A DNA stretch of 64,000 nucleotides from JAPPHA01 sp963662705. GTDB lineage: Bacteria > Pseudomonadota > Alphaproteobacteria > Rhodobacterales > Rhodobacteraceae. Below are positions 36,359-44,905 of this stretch, one piece after another. How positions within the stretch are numbered: position 1 is the stretch's first letter; every line of letters starts with the position of its first letter. The notes below the pieces were generated by a model, which was not told where the DNA came from, did not search any database, and worked only from the letters and a program-made list of their open reading frames with translations. The position numbers were made by a program, and so were the translations under genes. The DNA lies in NCBI GenBank assembly GCA_963662705.2, contig OY759767.1, forward strand, positions 2,108,001 through 2,172,000. Reading direction: 5' to 3'.

Positions 36359-37802
36359 GGCTTATATGGATGGGTTGACGGCGCGGTTCCGCCGCCAGTT
36401 TTCGGTCGATTTCACCTGTTGCAGGGACCGGGAACGCCTGATCGTGACCTTGGATGATTCCTTGACAATTCAGGCAGATCGTGTAGTGAGCGCGTGATGG
36501 GAAGCCAGCCTTTCCCGTCACCAGACGAACCTTGTGCCGAAGGCCCGACCGCGTGAGCGAAACTCCCACATACCGCAACGTCATCTACCGGCTCCTGCCC
36601 GGCTCCAGGGCCAACGCACGGCGCCTGGCCGGACAGGCGGGCGCCTGCCGCTTCGTCTGGAACACGATACTGGGACAGCACAATGACGCCTTTGAGGAGG
36701 CGAAGGCCAACGGGGAGAAACCTCCGTCGGTTTCGTTCTTCTCGCTCGGCAAGGAGTTCACCGTGCTCCGCAACGAAATCCCGTGGCTTTGCGAATACTC
36801 CTTCAGCATCACCCGGTACGTGCTCAAGTACCAGGCCGATGCGTGGAAGGCGTTCTTCAGGGGCGAGGCAGGACATCCACGCTTCAAGTCCCGCCACGGG
36901 TCGACGCCGTCCTTCACCATTCCCCAGGCCGTCACCATCAGGGACGACATGATCTCCATCCCGAGGGTTGGTCCCATGCGCATCCGGCGGAAGGGCGGGA
37001 ACCCGTATCCCGAGGGCAAGCCGGTCAAGGCCGTGGTCAGGAAGATCGCCGGCAAGTGGTACGTCACCGTCTGCTACGAGGTCGAGGCTGAGGAGCGTCC
37101 CGACACCGGGGTCACGGCGGGCGTGGACATGAACGTCCGGCAGGTGGCGGTGGTGGACACGACCGGAGGGGCGGAGATCATCCCTGCGCCCGATACGGGC
37201 CGGCTTGATGCGAAGATCAGGCGCAACCAGCGCAGGCTTGCCCGCCAGCGCAAGGGATCACGGCGGCGCATGAGAACCAGGCTCAGGTTGCAGAGGCTTC
37301 AGCGAAAGCGGGCCAACAGACGCAAGAACTGGCAACACCAAGTCAGCCGCCGGATCGCGAACCGGGCGAGTACGGTGATTGTCGAGAAGCTCAACACGGC
37401 GGGGATGACACGATCGGCCAGGGGCACGCTCGAGAACCCCGGCACGAAGGTGAAAGCCAAGTCCGGTCTCAACCGGGAGATCCTGAGCACCGGCTGGCAT
37501 GGCATGAAGGGGAAACTCGGCTACAAGTGCAGAAATCTGATCGAGGTCAACCCTGCATATACCAGCCAGTCGTGCAACGCCTGCGGGTTCGCTGACCCGG
37601 AAAACCGGAACGACCGGAAATTTGAATGCGTGGCCTGCGGCCATGCCGATCACGCGGACCTGAATGCGGCCCGCAACATCTTGACCTCGGGGACTGGGGA
37701 TTCTGCACGGCGAGGGGCGTTGGCGCTGGCCACCCCTGTGACCCGTGAAACTGATCGAAAGCTGGCGGCGTGACGCGCCGTCAACCCATCGATATAAGTC
37801 CC
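36358..37802 (+). mobile_element. Complete TnpB transposon with long inverted terminal repeats
   Basis: About 1,445 bp. The left end GGGCTTATATGGATGGGTTG and the reversed right end GGGACTTATATCGATGGGTT stay alignable for about 57 bases with few differences; each contains a small GGCG...CGCC hairpin. The element is flanked by an 8-10 bp direct repeat. It carries only tnpB, no tnpA. Inverted repeats and target duplication are not expected of IS200/IS605-type elements, so it was probably moved by a DDE-type enzyme in trans. Remnants of sister copies lie at 14,408 and 42,334. Confidence 0.82.
36553..37773 (+). CDS. tnpB: TnpB RNA-guided nuclease (IS1341-type)
   Basis: About 406 residues from GTG 36,553. 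The RuvC-like nuclease has GVDMNVRQVAV (Asp), VIVEKLNTAGM (Glu) and HADLNAARNI (Asp). The zinc finger is SCNACGF...FECVACG. The N-terminal wedge/REC part starts TYRNVIYRLLPGSRANARRL. All key residues are present, so it should be active as a nuclease. In TnpB systems the guide-carrying omega RNA is made from the 3' end of the gene and the right transposon end. Confidence 0.92.
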   Translation: MSETPTYRNVIYRLLPGSRANARRLAGQAGACRFVWNTILGQHNDAFEEAKANGEKPPSVSFFSLGKEFTVLRNEIPWLCEYSFSITRYVLKYQADAWKAFFRGEAGHPRFKSRHGSTPSFTIPQAVTIRDDMISIPRVGPMRIRRKGGNPYPEGKPVKAVVRKIAGKWYVTVCYEVEAEERPDTGVTAGVDMNVRQVAVVDTTGGAEIIPAPDTGRLDAKIRRNQRRLARQRKGSRRRMRTRLRLQRLQRKRANRRKNWQHQVSRRIANRASTVIVEKLNTAGMTRSARGTLENPGTKVKAKSGLNREILSTGWHGMKGKLGYKCRNLIEVNPAYTSQSCNACGFADPENRNDRKFECVACGHADHADLNAARNILTSGTGDSARRGALALATPVTRETDRKLAA

Positions 37803-37825
37803 ATAATAATGGCCAAACGTACGGC
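37680..37825 (+). ncRNA. Predicted TnpB omega-RNA scaffold and guide
   Basis: By analogy with known TnpB loci, the RNA would cover the gene's 3' end and the right terminus (37,774-37,802). Its guide would be the ~15-20 bases after 37,802, which are the start of the alcohol dehydrogenase gene. Position is inferred from element architecture only. Confidence 0.45.
37803..37812 (+). repeat. Target duplication, right of the TnpB element
   Basis: ATAATAATGG, the partner of 36,349-36,358; it includes the ATG of the alcohol dehydrogenase. Confidence 0.75.
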
Positions 37826-38918
37826 CAAGGCTGCAGTTTATGATGCGCCGAATACACCGTTCGAAATCCGCAATTATCCGACGCGCGACGTGCGCAGCGA
37901 TGAAGTCTTGGTCCGCATTTCGATGTCGACGATCTGCCGGTCGGACATCCATTCCCGGGAAGGCCATCGGCCCAACCCGTGTCCCGGAATTCTCGGCCAT
38001 GAGATTGTCGGCGTCATCGATCAGCTGGGCGAGGACACAAAGCGCGACATGCGTGGCGATTCGCTGAGCGTAGGCGATCGGATCACCTGGACGGAATATA
38101 TCCATCACGGAGAGTCCGACTACCGCGATGTCCACGACATGCCGCAGAAATCGAATGGCGTGCGCAAATATGGCCATGATCTGGTCGAAGAGGATCCTCA
38201 TTTCCTGGGTGGCTTTGCCGAATATTGTTATGTCGTGCCGGGCACCGGGCCGGGCACCGGGATCCTCAAGCTTCCCGATGAACTGAGCGACGAGGAAGCG
38301 ACGCCGATCAATTGCGGCGTTGCCACAATGGCTTCTGTGACCGAAGCCTCGGAAATCGGCATGGGTGACGTCGTCACTATCCAGGGGCTCGGTCTGCTGG
38401 GCCTGTATGGTTGTGCAATGGCCAAAGCGCGCGGCGCGCGGCGTGTAATCGGGTTGGACTCTGTTAAGGACAGGTTGAAGACAGCCAAGAAGTTCGGTGC
38501 CGATTTCACCATAGATATCTCCGACCGCAGCGAAGACGACGACGTCGATGCAGTACGCAAACTCGCCCCGCCGGACGGCGTCGATGTCGTCATCGAGGAT
38601 TGCGGTGTGCCGGATGTCGTTGCTGCAGAGCTGGAAATGTTACGGATCGGCGGTCGTTACACGCTCGGTGGCATCGTGACGCCTGACGCCAATGTCACTG
38701 TCGATGCCAATTTGTTCGTCAAGAAGTGGGTCACTCTCAAGGGTATTCATAACTACCATCCGCGTCATTCGATACGGGCGCTTGATTTCGTCGTCGCCAA
38801 TCGAGATCGCTTCCCCTTCAAGGACATCGTTGATTCCGGGTTCAAGCTCACTGATCTCAATGAGGCCGTCAAGCGCGCATCGGAGCATAGCGTTTTGCGC
38901 GCGGCGTTCACCCCTTAA
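37809..38918 (+). CDS. Zinc alcohol dehydrogenase, phosphonate-catabolism associated type
   Basis: 369 residues, medium-chain dehydrogenase with zinc-site residues in STICRSDIHSREGH and GHEIVGVI and the NAD-binding motif GLGLLGLYG. It resembles the alcohol dehydrogenases found beside phosphonate genes. With phnA upstream and phnY downstream, the likely job is oxidation of a hydroxyalkylphosphonate (for example 2-hydroxyethylphosphonate) to phosphonoacetaldehyde; this is inference. The TnpB element inserted just before ATG 37,809. Joining its flanks restores CGGAGCGGATAATAATGG, that is, a GGAG about nine bases before the start. In the present sequence the start has no ribosome-binding site of its own, so expression may be impaired. 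Confidence 0.85.
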   Translation: MAKRTAKAAVYDAPNTPFEIRNYPTRDVRSDEVLVRISMSTICRSDIHSREGHRPNPCPGILGHEIVGVIDQLGEDTKRDMRGDSLSVGDRITWTEYIHHGESDYRDVHDMPQKSNGVRKYGHDLVEEDPHFLGGFAEYCYVVPGTGPGTGILKLPDELSDEEATPINCGVATMASVTEASEIGMGDVVTIQGLGLLGLYGCAMAKARGARRVIGLDSVKDRLKTAKKFGADFTIDISDRSEDDDVDAVRKLAPPDGVDVVIEDCGVPDVVAAELEMLRIGGRYTLGGIVTPDANVTVDANLFVKKWVTLKGIHNYHPRHSIRALDFVVANRDRFPFKDIVDSGFKLTDLNEAVKRASEHSVLRAAFTP

Positions 38919-38936
38919 ACCCAAGGAGCAGGCACA

Positions 38937-40394
38937 ATGGCAGCCACTACTCCCGATCTCGGATTCAAACCGAAGGGCCTTTATATCGGCGGGGAGTGGA
39001 AACGGGCGCGCTCCGGCGAAACCATCGTCACGAAAAACCCGGCCAACGCCGATGTCCTCGGTGAGGTCCCCATCGCCAATGAAGATGACGTCGACGACGC
39101 TGTGCAAGCGGCCAAGGGCGCATTCCCTGAATGGGCGGCGATGCCGATCACGGAACGGGCCAAATTCCTGAACAGCCTGGCGAACGCGGTAGACGAGAAT
39201 TCCGATCAACTCGCCCTGATGGATTCCGTCGACAGCGGCAATGCGATTTCGGCCATGCGCGGCGACATGAAATGTACGTCCGATGCGTTGCGTTACTTTG
39301 CCGGGTTGATGAGCGAGATCAAGGGCGAGACCCTTTCCCGCGAACAGGGACATTTGAACCTGACGATGCGCCAGCCCTATGGCGTTGTCGCCAAGATCAA
39401 CCCGTTCAATCACCCTTTCCGCTTTTGCGCCGAAAAGGCGGCAGCCCCGCTGGCTGCGGGCAACACTGTCGTCATCAAGGGGCCCGAGCAGGCGCCCCTC
39501 TCAAGTCTGAAACTTGGAGAATTATGCGATGGGATTCTTCCGCCGGGCGTCGTCAACATCGTGACGGGCGACGGCAAAACCGGGTCTGCCATGGTCCGCC
39601 ACCGCGATGTATCGCGGGTCGGCTTCATCGGTTCTGTTGAAACCGGGCGGATCATCGCCGGGGAAGCGGCAGAGGGCTTGAAAGAGGTCACGCTGGAGCT
39701 TGGCGGAAAGAACCCCATCATCATTTTCCCCGACGCCGCCCCCGTGAAAGCCGCCGGCGCCGTCATCAGCGCCATGAACATGACACGGCAAGGACAGTCC
39801 TGTTCTTCGACGTCGCGCGTTCTGGTGCACAAATCCCTGCATGAAGTTCTGGTGGCCGAACTGGCCCGCAAGGCGGACGCCATTCAGATCGGGTTCCCCT
39901 GGCTGGAGGGGGCGGAGATGGGGCCGATTGTGTCACAGCAACAATATGACCGGATTCTCGGCTTTATCGCCTCGGGCATTGAGCAGAAGGCGAAACTGGT
40001 CACCGGGGGCGGGCCGCCCGACGACGCCGATCTGAAGGAAGGTTTCTTCATCGCGCCGACCGTGTTCGACAAGGTTACATCGGAGATGAAAATTGGCAGC
40101 GAGGAGATTTTCGGACCCGTCATGTCGATCATGTCCTGGTCGGACGAGGACGAGATGATCGATATAGCCAACGGTGTCATGTACGGCCTCACAGCCGCCA
40201 TTTTCACCAACGATTTCGCAGCAGCCATGCGCACGGCGGAGCGCGTCGAGGCCGGATATGTCTGGATCAATTCAATTGGTCGCTATCTCGGCGCGCCCTA
40301 TGGGGGCTGGAAGCAAAGCGGCCTGGGCAAGGAGGAGTGTTTCGAGGAACTGCTCAGCTACACGCGCGTGAAGAATGTCAATATGCGCTGGTGA
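38937..40394 (+). CDS. phnY: Phosphonoacetaldehyde dehydrogenase-like aldehyde dehydrogenase
   Basis: 485 residues, ALDH superfamily: cofactor motif KINPFNHPFRF, Rossmann region VGFIGSVETGR, general base LELGGKNP, nucleophile in RQGQSCSSTSRV, and the C-terminal IFGPVMSIM. In Sinorhizobium, PhnY oxidises phosphonoacetaldehyde to phosphonoacetate for PhnA. The gene starts 18 bases after the alcohol dehydrogenase with AAGGAG seven bases upstream. Substrate is assigned from context (phnA, phnCDE). Confidence 0.85.
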   Translation: MAATTPDLGFKPKGLYIGGEWKRARSGETIVTKNPANADVLGEVPIANEDDVDDAVQAAKGAFPEWAAMPITERAKFLNSLANAVDENSDQLALMDSVDSGNAISAMRGDMKCTSDALRYFAGLMSEIKGETLSREQGHLNLTMRQPYGVVAKINPFNHPFRFCAEKAAAPLAAGNTVVIKGPEQAPLSSLKLGELCDGILPPGVVNIVTGDGKTGSAMVRHRDVSRVGFIGSVETGRIIAGEAAEGLKEVTLELGGKNPIIIFPDAAPVKAAGAVISAMNMTRQGQSCSSTSRVLVHKSLHEVLVAELARKADAIQIGFPWLEGAEMGPIVSQQQYDRILGFIASGIEQKAKLVTGGGPPDDADLKEGFFIAPTVFDKVTSEMKIGSEEIFGPVMSIMSWSDEDEMIDIANGVMYGLTAAIFTNDFAAAMRTAERVEAGYVWINSIGRYLGAPYGGWKQSGLGKEECFEELLSYTRVKNVNMRW

Positions 40395-40549
40395 GCGAAC
40401 CAGGGCGAATTTTTCTGTGAGTGACCGGCCTTTTCAGCATGGCTTTTTCTCAGGGCGACTTCATTGTCCGCCCGATGACCGGCGCGCGGTGATTTGGGGC
40501 TGGCCGTTTCAGCCGACACCAACCAGGATATTGTTCTTGATGTGGCGGC

Positions 40550-40917
40550 GTGCTGGCCATGATGATTCTTCCGTCGCCGGATTCGTCCATCGACCTGCGC
40601 GCGGTCACGGTGCGCACGACCCGTGGCGGGCGTAAGCACCGGCTCTGGGACCGCCTGATCGAGGAGCATCATTGCCTGCGGTTCCACTGCATCGTCGGCA
40701 AGGGCCCGCGCCATGTCGCGCTGAACGTCGAGACCTGGCTCGCGCTGGTCGGCTGGCAGCCGGGCGCGTTCAAGCTCGCCGCGCGCGACCGCTGGATCGG
40801 GTGGTCGCAGGAGCAGCAGTTCCGGCCTGCACCTGGTCTGCAACAACTCCCGTTTCGTCTTCCTCACCCCCGGACGGGTGCCGAACCTGGCGTCCCGCGT
40901 GCTGTCGGCGGTTTTAT
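40550..40917 (+). pseudogene. 5' fragment of a second DUF4338 (DruA-like) gene
   Basis: IDLRAVTVRTTRGGRKHRLW, EEHHCLRFHCIVGKGPRHVA and RDRWIGWSQEQQF match the N-terminal half of DUF4338. After an extra base near 40,826 the other frame continues LHLVCNNSRFVFLTPGRVPN and LASRVLSA, then homology stops. It overlaps the family region also kept in the 16-kb fragment and differs in sequence, so these are two different genes. Transposon debris. Confidence 0.72.
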
Positions 40918-40985
40918 GAAAGCGCGGGATTTTGGCGGCAAACCGCGCTTTTTCGGGATGGGTCTGCTGTCTCTTGGCGACCGGA

Positions 40986-41441
40986 TCACCGGTTTCCTCG
41001 CCTTTTGGGTCGAGATCGCATCTCTTCGGCCACCAGTTGGGGGCAGGGCCGGCTGCATCGGGCGCATCGAGGGAACGATTCACCCGACCGAACCGCCCCA
41101 GGCAGGCGGCGGACCGGGGTCGCGGAACCATGGTCCGTTACGAAACGTACCGACGGCGGTGCCTGGCTGGCGGTGGCAGCGGACCCCATGTCGGCTCGCG
41201 CCGGCAGCGCGTGTCGCATCCGATGCAACTGCTGGCGCCGACGGTTGGTCTCCAGACCACGCGCGCTCGCCGCATACCGGCGGTTCGATTCGCGGCGACG
41301 TTCGCGACGTCCCTGCTCGCTGCAAGACTTCGAACAGTACCGGTGGCCGCGGTCGCAGGACCTGCACAGGACGACCTGACGCCCGCACAGACAGCAATAG
41401 AAGAGCCGACCCTCAAGACACATCCGCCATCTCCGCCACAC
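40986..41441 (-). CDS. Zinc-ribbon protein of a transposon-associated family
   Basis: 151 residues. Cysteine pairs CCLCGRQVVLCRSCDRGHRY and CSKSC near the N-terminus, an Arg-rich helix (GRRERRRESNRRYAASARG) in the middle, and a C-terminal CARCSRPC. The family is common beside insertion sequences in proteobacteria; its function is not established. It is on the opposite strand to the DUF4338 fragment. The open frame is complete, but its surroundings are all debris. Confidence 0.55.
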   Translation of the reverse strand: MWRRWRMCLEGRLFYCCLCGRQVVLCRSCDRGHRYCSKSCSEQGRRERRRESNRRYAASARGLETNRRRQQLHRMRHALPARADMGSAATASQAPPSVRFVTDHGSATPVRRLPGAVRSGESFPRCARCSRPCPQLVAEEMRSRPKRRGNR

Positions 41442-42333
41442 GAGGGCATCCGGACAGCCAGTCGCCTGAAATCAGGCAGAAACCGGCCCGTTCAGGGCGT
41501 CGTCGCCCTCACGGCGCAGGTCACCCAAACGTGCCGCGGGTGCGGACGGCCGGATCGGTGCCACGCCCGTGCTCTCAGGACAAGCGACGTGAGACCGGGC
41601 GACGGCGCCGACAGGAGCCGTACAATAGGGAAAGGAAACGACCCTGGCAAAAGCGCGGCGAATCGCCAGAATTCCGCTCTTTTCCACAGCCATCGACACG
41701 TGCCGGGCCTGAGCCTGCGCCGGCTGTCCGCCGACATCGAGGTCGTGCACGGCTGCCCGGCCTTCCTCGCGGAAGGTTCACGGGCGCCTGCTGCCGCGCG
41801 TCGAACTGGCGCGCGGCAGGCGCTGCCCGCTAAGAGCTTGACCTAAACGCTCATGGCAGGCTTCGATCTTCCACCCCGACCGGCATGAAATTCTGGTGGG
41901 ATGGCCCGTGCTGTTGCTGCATGATGCGGCAGGGAGGCAGCACAATGGCCGTATCTTTAATGGTGAGCCCTGGGCTTCGCGAACCTAAACTGGTCCGAGA
42001 TCGGACGGTCCGAGCCCCGAAATGTCTCCAGTCTTTCAGGACTGTGAACGTGCATCAAAATGCACCCTTGCCTCTCGTGGCACGTGGCTATCCAAACCCG
42101 TCCGGTCCCGCTGCTTCTGTACAGTTGATTTCGCATCGGAGGGTCTGAACACCAACTGCAGACACCTGTTCGTCAGGAAGCCACTCCCGAGGGGTTTGAT
42201 GCCGGGCCACAATCGGGGCTGCCTGAACCGTCAATCCATCGGCGCGGATGCCTGGCATGTCCTTTCGCAGCGCAATTCTGCGAACAGTGTCGTTCGTCTC
42301 TACCTGTCATTCCCCGGCGAGGAATTTCACATC
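41442..42333. other. Unassigned debris between mobile remnants
   Basis: About 890 bases with short open frames in several phases but no recognisable gene. One reading (TFHPDRHEILVGWPVLLLHD around 41,865-41,925) looks like a fragment of a transposon protein that I cannot name. Confidence 0.4.
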
Positions 42334-42829
42334 AAAGCGGGCCAACAGACGCAAGAACTGGCAACACCGGGTCAGTCGCCGGATCGCGAACCGGGCGAGC
42401 ACGGTGATTGTCGAGAAGCTCAACACGGCGGGGATGACCAAATCGGCAAGGGGCACGCTCGCGAACCCCGGCACGAAGGTGAAGGCCAAGTCCGGTCTCA
42501 ACCGGGAGATACTCAACACCGGCTGGCATGGCATGAAGGAGAAACTCGCCTAAAGTGCAGAAATCTGATCGAGGTCAACCTTGCATTTACCAGCCAGTCG
42601 TGCAACGCCTGCGGGATCACTGACCCGGGAAACCGGAACGACCGGACGTTCGAATGCGTGGCCTGCGGCCATGCCGATCACGCGGACCTGAATGCGGCCC
42701 GCAACATCTTGACCTCAGGGACTGGGGTGTCTGCACGGCGAGGAGCGTTGGCGCCGGCCACCCCTGTGACCCGTGAAACCGATCGAAAGTTGGCGGCGTG
42801 ACGCGCCGTCAACCCATCGATATAAGCCC
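42334..42829 (+). mobile_element. Right-end remnant of a TnpB transposon
   Basis: It matches 37,313-37,802 of the complete element: the last third of tnpB (WQHRVSRRIANRASTVIVEK and the zinc finger) plus the right terminus ending CGATATAAGCCC. The gene piece is broken by a stop near 42,553 (EKLA-stop). It begins abruptly at AAAGCGGGCC and ends directly at the 5' end of the group II intron. Confidence 0.85.
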
Positions 42830-44853
42830 TTGCGCCAGGCAAAGCTCTGGCTGGGAGGAGGTGGAGATGTAGATCGAAACTGAAACCCAACATCGCGGTC
42901 CAGCGGGTGTAACCCCCGCCCGGTAAAGGCCAGCCAGCCAGCCGGAAGCGAGTGTTGCATGGCGTACGGCAACGTGCGTCGTGAAGCGTACACAGCGGGC
43001 AGCGAAGCAACGCTATTGAGCCTCGAAAATTACAACGATGGTGCCTTTGTTGTGGGCTTTGCAGGGGCAGCACCGGAAGCGCCGCCATGGCGAGGCGTGA
43101 CGGGCCGTCCGGGGTCGCGGGAACGTTGCAGAGCTGTAGATGGACCGCCAGGGAACCTGGGAGACCCGGTTCCGTCCGTGCGTGGAACAGGCTGGAAAGG
43201 GAATGCCAGCGAGATCAATCCAGACCCCGGCCCGGCATCGGGCCTGCACGATGCCGGGAGCGTTAAGAGCGGGAACGAACCCCAGCAGGATACGCACGGT
43301 ACCGGACGGCGAAACAATAAGCCCAAGGGATGCGGGATCGGGAGTCGTAGCGCTCTGATAGTACCTGTGAAGGCGGGGAACCGAGGCCATCGGGACCCGG
43401 TGAAGGAAAGCGGAGCGTCGCATGAACAGAACCGGAGGAGGGAAACACATGGAGACGTCGAGCTTCGACATCGTGTCAACGAAACAAACCCGGATAGCCG
43501 AACTGGCGAGGACGTGCCCGGACATGGTGTTCACGACCTTGCACCACCACATTGACCTTGACTGGATGATCGTGGCCCTGAACCTCACACGAGTGGACGG
43601 GGCAGCGGGCATCGACGGGGTGACGGCGATGGACTACGAAACCCACGCGGAGGCCAACCTGCTTGACCTTCTGGGGCGTATGAAGTCTGGCCGCTATCGT
43701 GCCCCGCCGGTACGCCGGCACTACATCCCGAAAGCGGATGGAGGGCAGCGACCGCTGGGCATCCCGACCTACGAGGACAAGGTGGCGCAGCGAGCCATAC
43801 TGATGCTGCTGGAGCCGATCTACGAGGCGGACTTTCTGCCGTGCTCGTACGGCTTCAGGCCCGGCCATTCTGCCCACGGAGCGTTGAAAGACCTCCGGAC
43901 GGGACTGGCCGTGGAAGGCCTCAGATGGGTGATTGATGCCGACATTTCGAAATACTTCGATAGCATCGATCACAAGCACCTGCGGGGGTTCCTTGACCAG
44001 AGGATCAACGACGGCGTCGTTCGACGGATGATCGACAAATGGCTGGCAGCAGGAGTGCTCGACAATGGCGTCCTGCAACGCACCGAAGAAGGCACGCCTC
44101 AGGGTGGGGTAGTTAGTCCGATCCTCGCCAATATTTTCCTGCACCATGTGCTGGATGTATGGATGAGAGAGGATGTGGCACCACGCGTTGGGGCGCACCG
44201 ACTGGTGCGGTACGCGGATGACTTTGTCATTGCATTCAGGAACCGCCGGGATGGCGAGCGGGTGCTCGCGGTCCTTGGCAAGCGGCTTGCGCGGTATGGG
44301 CTCACGCTCCATGACGGCAAGACGCGCTTTGTGGATTTCCGGCCCATGCACAGGCAGGGCGGCGGACATGACGGACAGGGCAAGTTCGACTTCCTCGGCT
44401 TCACCCACTTGTGGGGCAAGTCACGGCGAGGTCGGCTGGTCGTACGTCAGTTCACGGCCCGCGACCGGTTTGCACGGGCTGCCAAGTCCATACGGGACTG
44501 GTGCAGGAACAACCGGCATCTCCCGCTCCAGGAGCAACACCGGCACCTTGGTCGGGTAATCCGGGGGCATTGCGGCTACTACGGTCTGACCGGCAACAGC
44601 AAACAGATAAGCCGCTTTCGTAAAGCGGTGATACGTAGCTGGCATTGCGGGCTTGGCCGTCGACACCGCGACGGGAAACTGTCATGGACGAGGATGAAAG
44701 ATATCCTGGTACTGTTCCCGCTGCCACAGGCCAAGGTCGTCCATTCGATCTACGCCAAATGAGCGAAACTGACATGCGAGGAACCGGATGCTCTAATGCG
44801 GGCACGTCCGGGACTGCGGGGGAAGGGGCACCGCAAGGTCCCCTTCTACCCAG
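42830..44853 (+). mobile_element. Group II intron with its own reverse transcriptase
   Basis: About 2 kb. The 5' part starts TTGCGCCAGGCAAAGC and is a ~590-base structured leader. The maturase gene follows, then a domain V-like hairpin at 44,782-44,815 (AACCGGATGC...GCACGTCCGGGAC) and a domain VI hairpin (GAAGGGG...CCCCTTCTACCC). It is inserted immediately after the right terminus of the TnpB remnant. The exact ends are approximate. Confidence 0.78.
43422..44762 (+). CDS. ltrA: Group II intron reverse transcriptase/maturase
   Basis: 446 residues. RT blocks present: IPKADGGQRPLGIPTYEDKV, SYGFRPGHSAHGAL, DADISKYFDSIDH, GTPQGGVVSPILANIFL and the catalytic RLVRYADDFVIAF. The C-terminal thumb/maturase domain follows (LGRVIRGHCGYYGLTGNSKQ), with no HNH endonuclease domain. 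The frame is complete. It may also act in trans on the maturase-less intron at 22.8-32.4 kb, but the two ribozymes look different, so this is only a possibility. Confidence 0.93.
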   Translation: MNRTGGGKHMETSSFDIVSTKQTRIAELARTCPDMVFTTLHHHIDLDWMIVALNLTRVDGAAGIDGVTAMDYETHAEANLLDLLGRMKSGRYRAPPVRRHYIPKADGGQRPLGIPTYEDKVAQRAILMLLEPIYEADFLPCSYGFRPGHSAHGALKDLRTGLAVEGLRWVIDADISKYFDSIDHKHLRGFLDQRINDGVVRRMIDKWLAAGVLDNGVLQRTEEGTPQGGVVSPILANIFLHHVLDVWMREDVAPRVGAHRLVRYADDFVIAFRNRRDGERVLAVLGKRLARYGLTLHDGKTRFVDFRPMHRQGGGHDGQGKFDFLGFTHLWGKSRRGRLVVRQFTARDRFARAAKSIRDWCRNNRHLPLQEQHRHLGRVIRGHCGYYGLTGNSKQISRFRKAVIRSWHCGLGRRHRDGKLSWTRMKDILVLFPLPQAKVVHSIYAK

Positions 44854-44905
44854 CCTTTCGGAACCCACAGTTGATCGCCAATGCACCGGCGGATGCGGAT
44901 CGAAT

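Noticed and set aside
41885..42148. Open frame starting MKFWWDGPCCCCMMRQGGS, as a second cysteine-rich RiPP precursor
   Set aside because: It has no leader-type sequence or good ribosome-binding site, lies in transposon debris far from the YcaO gene, and another frame gives a more protein-like reading (TFHPDRHEILVGWPVLLLHD).
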